NCBI GenBank assembly: GCA_000435335.1
Contig: FR891344.1
Location: 86,253 to 98,277, forward strand
Direction of reading: 5' to 3'
DNA length: 12,025 nt
Origin: Clostridium sp. CAG:964
GTDB taxonomy: Bacteria > Bacillota > Clostridia > Oscillospirales > Acutalibacteraceae
Shown: positions 5,601 to 10,849 of the stretch, one piece after another
Layout: the number at the start of each line of letters is the position of its first letter
How positions within the stretch are numbered: the first letter of the stretch is position 1
Made by a program: the position numbers and the translations under genes
The notes under the pieces: generated by a model
What the model saw: only the letters and a program-made list of their open reading frames with translations
What the model was told of the DNA's origin: nothing
The model's database searches: none

Positions 5601-8546
5601 ACAAAGCTTGATCTTCTAACCAACAAGCAAGATAATTCTACTCCTAAGGCAGAGGGCGTACCTGCTGATATTCAGGCTCTTGTTGGTGGTACAACAAAGG
5701 TTTTGGTTGTAACCTACGACGCAGCACCGAAGAATTACACGGTAAACCTAACATTCCCTCAGCTGCAAGAGGATGGCAGCACCTATGCTGTTAAGACTTC
5801 ATCTGTAAGCGGTCACTTCAACTCCTTGATTTTGAACGTCGCAGGCGGCAGTGATTATACAGCACCTAAGTCGTACACAGACGCAGACAGCAAAGTACAT
5901 ACATTTAAGTATTGGGCTAAGCGTGTAGCTATTGAGGGCGGTGCGTCTTCAAATACGAAGTGGGTTCCTGTTTCTACTAACTACACATATAATTACCGTA
6001 TTACAGACAATATGGAGCTAAAGGCTGTATATGATACAGACGAGGATTATACACAGCTTGACGAACCTACGGTTACAGCTGACAGCACAATAACCTATAT
6101 GCCTACAGGTACAGGCACAGGCTATGCGGCAGCAGCATCAGAGAGAATTTATGATTCCTACTCAAAAGACAATACTGACCGTACTCGTGTAAATGTTATA
6201 TTTGACGCTGTTGGTTCAGCAAACCTTGACAAGAAAATTACAAAGGTTGGTTATGTTCTTATAAAGAATACAGGCAGCTATGCAAATGCTTCTGAGTTTA
6301 CAGAGGATGTCATTAAGGATGCTATTACTTCAACCACAAGCACAATAAACGGTCATGATGCACTGATTAAGTATTATGATGTAGTGGGAAGAGTTGATTT
6401 TAACGGTGATAGTTATGACCAAGACGGTAAAACTTGGACTAGCGAATACCAAGCCGGTCAGGTAAACCTAACAAATAAAAACAGAGCTAACTTTGTATTT
6501 GATTTAAAGAATACAAAGGCTTCACACAACTACTACTTCACCTGCTATACAGTTATGCAGAGGGACGGTCACACATATGTTTCTAAGTCTCCTTCATACT
6601 TTAATCTTGGTGAGGCAGACCCTAATGTAACACCTGTAACACCTACAGAGGATACATACAACATTTCTACATCTGCAAGATACACTACTGACGGTACAGC
6701 GTATATCAGCGACACAAAGGCGGGTAATGTTTCAAGCAACGGTGTTCGTGTTGTAACAGAGGGTAAGACAATAAAGGTTTCGTACTATCCTACAAGCTAC
6801 ACAGAGAATGATATACAATATGTCAGCCAACTGGAAAGCCTGAAAATAGGTAAACAAACTATTACATCGGATGACTTTGCTTTGCTTGGTATTGACCCAA
6901 CTAAGAGCGGCAGCTATCAGTTTACCTTTAGCAAGGACAAATATCTTGGAGCAGATGCCGCTGCCGGTGCAACACTTGAAATTGTTGCAAGCTTTAAGGC
7001 AGAAGCTAATGAAAATTATATAACAGTTAAAGCACCTGCTGTAACTAATGGTACAGTTAAAATTGGCAATGACTATACAGCACAGAATGATGTTACGCTT
7101 GCAGTAGAAAAAGGTACTTCATTCTATGTAAAGGCTACACCTAATACAGACTTTTACTTTAAAAACTGGACGGTAAATGAAACTACTATCAAGGACAACC
7201 CGGTTAAGGTGGATGTTGCCGAAGACGGTACACTGTCTGTAAACGGTACAGCAGTTAATATGGCAGACCTAACACCTGTATTTGTACAGATGATTAATGT
7301 TACTCTTGTCAGCGGTACAGGCGGTACAATTTCATATTCTTGCACTTATAATGGAACAAATGTTAAAGCCGGAACAGTAGCAGAGAATTCAACAGAAACT
7401 GTTAAGGTACCTCGTGGAACAACCTTCACATTAACTGCAAAGCCTAACAGCGGCTATAACTTTACTGGATGGGGAGCAGATATCTCAAATTTTGGGAACG
7501 AAGTAAAACCTCTACCAACCACACGCTTTGAAGATGGAATTTTTACAGCTGAGTTTGAAAAGGCTCCAAATAAAACATTGTATTTGAAGCTGGGCTGCAA
7601 TGAGTGGAAAGCCGGTAATCAGAGATTTGTAGCTGTTCTGAAAGAACCTGGAGAAGAGCAGATTGTTATGACTAAGGTCAGCGACGACTTATACCGGGTA
7701 GTAGTTCCAAGTGATAAAAACTATGCAAATGTTATATTCTGCAAAATGAGTAATAACAATGAACAGTTCGATTGGAATAATAAAGATTATCAAACAGATA
7801 ACTTAACAATACCTACTGACGGTAAAATGATGTATACTGTAACGGAACAAGTCGGAACACAGTATGCTACAGGCGAATGGTCAGTTGCACCTGACGACAA
7901 CTCTGTAACAGTTACAGCACCTACTAATGTTGCTAACGGTAAAGTTTATATCGGTACAGACGATACAACGCAGACTTCGACTACTCTGACATTTACAAAG
8001 GGTACTGCTGCTTCATTCTATGTAAAGGCTGAACCTAATACAGGCTATAACTTTACCGGCTGGACGGTAAATAGTGCTTCTGTTTCTACCGATAATCCTG
8101 TTATGGTAAGTGTTAGCGATAGCGGCGCCTTGTCTGTGAACGGTACAACAATTTCTTCTTTGAATGACTTAGTACCTAACTTTGAAGGAGGAACAACAGG
8201 CGATACTACAACACTGTATTTGAAACTAAACAGCGACTGGCAAGCTGCTGCAAGGTATGAAATCTATATATTCGATTCAACTGACGGTACACATTATTGG
8301 TATACTATGGAAAAGGTTGATGACACAATTTACAAATATTCTGTTCCTAACGAAGTTATTAACAAGGTTAGCGGAAATGAAAAGAATATTATATTTGTCA
8401 GATCTAACCCAAAATTACCAGAGCATGACTGGGCTAGTAAGTATAACCAAACTGAAGACCTGAAAATACCTACTAACGGTGATACAAAGTTTACTATTAC
8501 ATCAGGTTCAGGCGACAATTACAAAGGTTCTTGGTCAACTCCTTAA
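2619..8546 (+). CDS. Giant secreted multidomain adhesin-like protein: fibro-slime, Cna-B, InlB repeats, CBM-like modules
   Basis: A 1975-residue protein exported by a Sec signal peptide (basic n-region, hydrophobic core about 14-36, likely cut after TAGA at 40). Domains in order: a small beta module (about 47-150, repeatedly aromatic); a Ser/Thr linker (158-168); a fibro-slime/PA14-like domain (about 170-550) with its hallmarks FTGDDDMWIYIDGHLVLDLG (441-460) and IFYMERGLFDSNLSFNF (528-544); a Thr/Asn-rich stretch; a Cna-B/pilin-linker-like domain (about 765-903) starting SVAFTKNIQG, with Lys773, Glu852 and Asn900/901 as candidate isopeptide residues; an InlB-like repeat (about 1040-1140, FKYWAKR); two unrecognised beta-rich regions (1146-1345, 1345-1465); then InlB-type repeats and two CBM-like modules (1467-1975). 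The protein ends WSTP with no LPXTG, membrane segment, SLH repeat or dockerin, so retention on the cell must be non-covalent or absent. Likely role: adhesion to glycans or matrix; this is inferred from domains. The start is set by AGGAGG at 2605-2610. Confidence 0.93.
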   Translation: MNVKTLKRMSKRSVSVLLTVLMIISLFTVCMVGTTVTAGAVGDSIGGKTITLKVSGWQNAHVFVGNDSYTSHYKMSGSSGVFTVTFPDHNWSDATYYFFSETNYNDLGDGIGTGKGVSTVRTDLINGNSTCSKLIDKSVDEINKGNVYTVDENGNVNVSSSSSTPSSSGWINATMYNYRTASQIADAMTKDGTLTEEQNYDVDSKNGQAKSIFDESVYKPYNDAVTKWYQDHSTDGKVNGVSVTPLYQGNIRAGNKAADETGTLTWAKSYFNFVSVANGANRKGGADGASINAAAVGLVDKTLSANGTIQQNGIELPQFSDAFMNANADSKIQSKYDNLKFETKVTKRVSGNEWYSYDSATDKNRSLDIANRQIRNYNNEVKGCQNESGGKNAAAGYYPFNQSQPGDMSNITNCFGTRFDIDYAMPNADGVVNGEEMQFNFTGDDDMWIYIDGHLVLDLGGSHAKASGSINLAKMKVTYSTGYYNATYDKVTDKNSASCAYHEAEEFAIGNDVKKILQDTTRTHKMTIFYMERGLFDSNLSFNFFLPQTNSLTVEQKTDTSNVNSALVNDTLQTADKDVFQTYIKSNSKSAASNNTASVTEDFTRKDVYGNTQVLQKGSSSAAQTGTPFTNSMSGDGVFAPIGNTNFVWEDKNSTNTTKGKGTPTDGTVELLYNQSATFNDQFANGSKFKLTSPDALKSFDLPNLTENQPTSKNNGRSRSDYYETTLKVTDISGSELTPNGGAYNFGDGSDNAVKINAEYTNKVRVGSVAFTKNIQGDNPDTSKYFTFKIQMRNIFGDTSDSEWKVYEGLDFTVSGIQGVKKLGSEGTVDLKHGETLTIDGVPIGTEYRITEIESGDYSVSSVTQDTEVAKNSNMVSETNGFNAKLPTSGVGQTASYTVNNTNQKVTVLYRYQDRAVETGLPTDLENHYTYFTRNIAGNINSIVDSATGNLTEDGKKKLKASLPEVSNVLMSYSVKDDIQGNVEYRTLTNDYLDTKLDLLTNKQDNSTPKAEGVPADIQALVGGTTKVLVVTYDAAPKNYTVNLTFPQLQEDGSTYAVKTSSVSGHFNSLILNVAGGSDYTAPKSYTDADSKVHTFKYWAKRVAIEGGASSNTKWVPVSTNYTYNYRITDNMELKAVYDTDEDYTQLDEPTVTADSTITYMPTGTGTGYAAAASERIYDSYSKDNTDRTRVNVIFDAVGSANLDKKITKVGYVLIKNTGSYANASEFTEDVIKDAITSTTSTINGHDALIKYYDVVGRVDFNGDSYDQDGKTWTSEYQAGQVNLTNKNRANFVFDLKNTKASHNYYFTCYTVMQRDGHTYVSKSPSYFNLGEADPNVTPVTPTEDTYNISTSARYTTDGTAYISDTKAGNVSSNGVRVVTEGKTIKVSYYPTSYTENDIQYVSQLESLKIGKQTITSDDFALLGIDPTKSGSYQFTFSKDKYLGADAAAGATLEIVASFKAEANENYITVKAPAVTNGTVKIGNDYTAQNDVTLAVEKGTSFYVKATPNTDFYFKNWTVNETTIKDNPVKVDVAEDGTLSVNGTAVNMADLTPVFVQMINVTLVSGTGGTISYSCTYNGTNVKAGTVAENSTETVKVPRGTTFTLTAKPNSGYNFTGWGADISNFGNEVKPLPTTRFEDGIFTAEFEKAPNKTLYLKLGCNEWKAGNQRFVAVLKEPGEEQIVMTKVSDDLYRVVVPSDKNYANVIFCKMSNNNEQFDWNNKDYQTDNLTIPTDGKMMYTVTEQVGTQYATGEWSVAPDDNSVTVTAPTNVANGKVYIGTDDTTQTSTTLTFTKGTAASFYVKAEPNTGYNFTGWTVNSASVSTDNPVMVSVSDSGALSVNGTTISSLNDLVPNFEGGTTGDTTTLYLKLNSDWQAAARYEIYIFDSTDGTHYWYTMEKVDDTIYKYSVPNEVINKVSGNEKNIIFVRSNPKLPEHDWASKYNQTEDLKIPTNGDTKFTITSGSGDNYKGSWSTP
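7017..7884 (+). repeat. Repeat unit 1 in the giant gene: two InlB-type repeats plus CBM-like module
   Basis: Codes for residues 1467-1756. First repeat: VKAPAVTNGTVKIGND to PVF (1467-1555), with FYVKATPNT and a GW-like KNWTVN turn. Second repeat: about 1558-1650, with AKPNSGYNFTGW. Then a CBM-like module (1652-1756) from TLYLKLGCNEW to GEWS, containing VIFCKMSN, FDW and IPTDG. It is a divergent copy of unit 2 downstream, which lacks a separate second repeat. Confidence 0.75.
7905..8543 (+). repeat. Repeat unit 2 in the giant gene: InlB-type repeat plus C-terminal CBM-like module
   Basis: Codes for residues 1763-1975. The InlB-type repeat (VTAPTNVANGKVYIG to VPNF) aligns with the first repeat of unit 1, and bases 8011-8030 are identical to 7116-7135. 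The CBM-like module (from TLYLKLNSDW at 1865) aligns with that of unit 1 through NIIFVRSNP, HDW, NQTEDLKIPTNG and a closing GSW. The gene stops directly after this module. Confidence 0.75.
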
Positions 8547-8556
8547 TCATAATACA

Positions 8557-8600
8557 ATTACACTGCACATCTTTTTAGGTGTGTAGTGTAATAAGGATTT
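8557..8600 (+). terminator. Terminator after the giant gene
   Basis: A 16-bp stem (8557-8572 with 8577-8592, including two G-T wobbles) closes a tight TTTT loop 10 bases after the stop codon. The tail GGATTTTGTTTT is T-rich but not immediate, so termination may be less abrupt than at the other terminators here. Confidence 0.75.
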
Positions 8601-8639
8601 TGTTTTATTATTAAATTGATAATATTTTAAAGGCTATAC

Positions 8640-8668
8640 TTGACAAAATCTTGTTAATAGGATATAAT
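8640..8668 (+). promoter_or_regulatory. Perfect-consensus sigma-A promoter of the 46-codon gene
   Basis: TTGACA at 8640-8645 and TATAAT at 8663-8668 are exact consensus hexamers with the optimal 17-base spacer. The predicted start is near 8675, about 39 bases before the ATG at 8714. It is the best promoter in the window and predicts high constitutive transcription unless a repressor acts on it. Confidence 0.92.
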
Positions 8669-8713
8669 TCCTATTGGTAGTATGAGAGTTTATTATGATA
8701 TGGAGGTAATTTT

Positions 8714-8854
8714 ATGAAAGAGTATATTAAGCCACAGCTTGAGGTAATTGAATATTCTCTTGATGATGTAATTTCTGCCTCGCCGGGGACGCCGGAAACA
8801 GGAATGCCGGATATTGTGACTCCGACAGATGAGCCTTTCTTTGGATGGGAATAA
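8714..8854 (+). CDS. Stand-alone 46-residue acidic, proline-rich peptide, function unknown
   Basis: A short ORF with excellent expression signals: GGAGGT at 8702-8707, 6 bases before ATG, behind a perfect-consensus promoter and ahead of a 12-bp terminator. The peptide begins MKEYIKPQLEVIEYSLDDVI and continues with SASPGTPETGMP, a Pro/Thr/acidic stretch, and the aromatic end EPFFGWE. It has no signal peptide, membrane segment or Cys. The N-terminal pattern (Tyr, Pro, Glu-Val-Ile, then Asp-Val-Ile and small residues) resembles short clostridial ORFs I recall as hypothetical proteins; a boundary at VISAS could separate a leader from a variable tail, as in ribosomally made modified peptides, but no modifying enzyme or transporter is in the window. 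It sits between two surface-protein genes, on its own transcript. Real gene: likely; function: not assignable. Confidence 0.8.
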   Translation: MKEYIKPQLEVIEYSLDDVISASPGTPETGMPDIVTPTDEPFFGWE

Positions 8855-8891
8855 ATTGCATTTATAATGAGAATTTAGTTTAAACACCCCT

Positions 8892-8925
8892 GCGGACACA
8901 GGCAAACAGGCCTGTGTCCGCTTTT
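8892..8925 (+). terminator. Strong terminator after the 46-codon gene
   Basis: A perfect 12-bp, GC-rich stem (8892-8903 with 8910-8921, arm GCGGACACAGGC) has a 6-base loop AAACAG and is followed by TTTTG then TTATTG. It isolates the small gene from the dockerin gene downstream. Confidence 0.93.
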
Positions 8926-8945
8926 GTTATTGTATAATATTACTG

Positions 8946-8974
8946 TTGAAATTTTTAATCCGCTATTATATAAT
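8946..8974 (+). promoter_or_regulatory. Sigma-A promoter of the dockerin LRR gene
   Basis: TTGAAA at 8946-8951 and TATAAT at 8969-8974 are spaced by 17 bases. The predicted start near 8981 leaves a 30-nt leader that ends in the ribosome site GGGAGG at 9000-9005. Confidence 0.82.
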
Positions 8975-9010
8975 AACAGCAGAAGAAAAAAATATTATCG
9001 GGAGGTTTTT

Positions 9011-10711
9011 ATGAAAATGAAAAGAAATGCCGCACTGTTTTTAGCTGTGCTTATGTTGTTTTCGGCGGTATTTTCCACAGGTGCCGCTGCAGCGTCATCA
9101 AGCGGCGGGTTTAAATACCGCCGTATTGCGTCAACAAACAATGCCGCAATTATGTCGGTGGAAGAGGGCAGTGACATTGAAAAGGCTCAAGAGCTTACAA
9201 TACCTGCCGTAATTAACGGTTTAAGAGTTACAATTATAGACGCAGGTGCCTTTGCCAACAACACTGTTTGGAAAAAGATTAATCTGCCGGATTCTGTAGA
9301 CACAATAGGCTCAAGTGCCTTTTACGGGCTAAGCTCTCTTACAGAAATTAAAATACCGAAAAAGGTTGTAGATGTAGGCTCATCGGCGTTTGCAAATTGC
9401 ACATCACTAAAAAGTGTAGATTTTTCCGCAAGCACACTTACACAGCTGCCTATGAATATGTTTTCGGGCTGTACAAGCCTGAATGATGTTATATTGCCAA
9501 GCGGACTAAACACCATAGACGAATATGCCTTTAACGGCTGTTCTTCATTAAAGAGGATATATGTTCCGGCAAGCACATCAAATATTAATAAAACGGCGTT
9601 TACAAAAAATGCTGACATAACATTTTACGGAGTAGGAGGCTCTACAGTTAAATATTTTGCCTACCAAAACGGATATAAATTTGTTCCGCTTGAAGAAAGG
9701 CAGGACAGATCGGCTCTGAATACAATTTTGGTTTCGTCAGACTATAAGCTCAAGGAGGATTTGTCAGCCTATGTGCAGGCAACAGTGGCAAGCCTTAAGC
9801 AGGAGTACAGCAGTGCAAAGCAGGTGTATAACGACTTTTTCCAAAGGCAGGCAGATATTGACGCCGCCGCCGCAAGCCTTACAGCTGCGTTTAAGTCGTT
9901 GAAGCTGCAGGCTATAATAAAGCTTCAGCAAACAGTTGACAACGCACAGAAGTATCTTGACAGCTCCGACCTTTATACCGAGAACACAATAAGCGCCCTG
10001 CAAAAGGCAGTTAATAATGCAAATGATTTAATAGACCAAAACAGCTGGAATCAGTCAGCCGTAGCAAGCTCCGACGCTGCTGTAAGCAGTGCTGTAGCAA
10101 TGCTGGTGCTTCGCTCAAGAGAGGATTTGCAAGGTCTGTACAATGAGTGCATTGCACTTATGGATAAAGACAGCAGTCTATATACCACAGGCTCCGTTAC
10201 AAGAATGAATGAGGCTCTTGAAAATACAAAGAAGGTCTTAGATGCCGCAGCCTCAACAGACCAAGACTGCAAGAAACAGCTGTCATCACTTATTTTTGCA
10301 AGGAATAAAATGGAGCTTATTTCACATAACGCACTGAAAAACAGCGTTGCTCAGTACAGTACATTTTTAAACAGCAATGGCTATAAATATACAGAGGCGT
10401 CTGTAAACAGTCTGTACAAGGATATTGAGCAGGCAAAAACGCTTTTGGCAGACGCTGCTGCGTCGGACGCTCAGCTAAAGGAAGCTAAGCAAAGCCTTGC
10501 AGACGCCTATAATGCATTGCAAAGGGTTATGGCAGGCGATACAAACCTAGACGGCAAACTAAGCGTTGTGGACGCAGTATTTTCCTCAAGACAAATACTT
10601 GGCTTGGCAGAGTTTAATAAGCGTCAGGTATATGCGGCGGATTTTAACGGCGACGGTAAGGTAACTCTTATTGATGTGGTTTTAACTCAAAGAGCAATAC
10701 TTAATAATTAA
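9011..10711 (+). CDS. Secreted BspA-type leucine-rich-repeat protein with FIVAR-like repeats and C-terminal dockerin
   Basis: A 566-residue exported protein. The start at 9011 is chosen because GGGAGG (9000-9005) precedes it by 5 bases and a clean signal peptide follows (MKMKRN, hydrophobic core 7-20, cut near the AAA at 25-28); an upstream in-frame TTG at 8924 lies in the preceding terminator, upstream of this gene's own promoter. Residues about 60-225 are BspA/LRR_5 repeats of the type IGSSAFYGLSSLTEIKIP, mediating protein or surface binding. Residues about 236-506 are helical, with roughly four FIVAR-like units (for example LQQTVDNAQKYLDSSDLYTE), probably a rod-like stalk. Residues 508-566 are a type I dockerin with two calcium loops, DTNLDGKLSVVD (510-521) and DFNGDGKVTLID (544-555), all ligand positions intact. 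The dockerin should bind a cohesin on a scaffold encoded elsewhere. No enzymatic domain is visible. It is a monocistronic gene with its own promoter and terminator. Confidence 0.93.
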   Translation: MKMKRNAALFLAVLMLFSAVFSTGAAAASSSGGFKYRRIASTNNAAIMSVEEGSDIEKAQELTIPAVINGLRVTIIDAGAFANNTVWKKINLPDSVDTIGSSAFYGLSSLTEIKIPKKVVDVGSSAFANCTSLKSVDFSASTLTQLPMNMFSGCTSLNDVILPSGLNTIDEYAFNGCSSLKRIYVPASTSNINKTAFTKNADITFYGVGGSTVKYFAYQNGYKFVPLEERQDRSALNTILVSSDYKLKEDLSAYVQATVASLKQEYSSAKQVYNDFFQRQADIDAAAASLTAAFKSLKLQAIIKLQQTVDNAQKYLDSSDLYTENTISALQKAVNNANDLIDQNSWNQSAVASSDAAVSSAVAMLVLRSREDLQGLYNECIALMDKDSSLYTTGSVTRMNEALENTKKVLDAAASTDQDCKKQLSSLIFARNKMELISHNALKNSVAQYSTFLNSNGYKYTEASVNSLYKDIEQAKTLLADAAASDAQLKEAKQSLADAYNALQRVMAGDTNLDGKLSVVDAVFSSRQILGLAEFNKRQVYAADFNGDGKVTLIDVVLTQRAILNN

Positions 10712-10726
10712 GCTGACCTATTTTAT

Positions 10727-10779
10727 ACAGCAGCAGTATGGGCTTTCGTAATGTAAGCCTGTGCCGCTGTTGTTTTTTT
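10727..10779 (+). terminator. Terminator after the dockerin gene
   Basis: A long stem pairs 10727-10745 with 10755-10773 (a single A-C mismatch and several G-T wobbles) around a 9-base loop. T-run 10773-10779 follows. It lies 15 bases after the stop codon. Confidence 0.9.
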
Positions 10780-10789
10780 GCTATTTTAC

Positions 10790-10819
10790 TTGTGTAAATA
10801 AGGCTTGTTATGCTATAAT
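10790..10819 (+). promoter_or_regulatory. Extended -10 promoter of fhs
   Basis: TATAAT at 10814-10819 is preceded by TGC, giving an extended -10 element. The -35 match is weak (TTGTGT at 10790-10795, 18-base spacer), which the TGn element can compensate for. The predicted start is near 10826, about 24 bases before the TTG start. Confidence 0.7.
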
Positions 10820-10849
10820 TGTTTCACAACATATTTTGGGGGTGGTATT

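Noticed and set aside
8693..8905. A 70-residue minus-strand ORF over the 46-codon gene
   Set aside because: It runs antisense through the terminator stem and lacks a ribosome site, while the plus-strand ORF has a full set of expression signals.
8910..8938. TATAAT at 8933-8938 as the promoter of the dockerin gene
   Set aside because: Its -35 position falls in the terminator stem with no match, whereas TTGAAA-17-TATAAT at 8946-8974 is complete.
8924..9010. Longer N-terminus for the dockerin protein starting at TTG 8924
   Set aside because: The extension begins inside the terminator of the previous gene, upstream of this gene's promoter, has no ribosome site and would bury the signal peptide.
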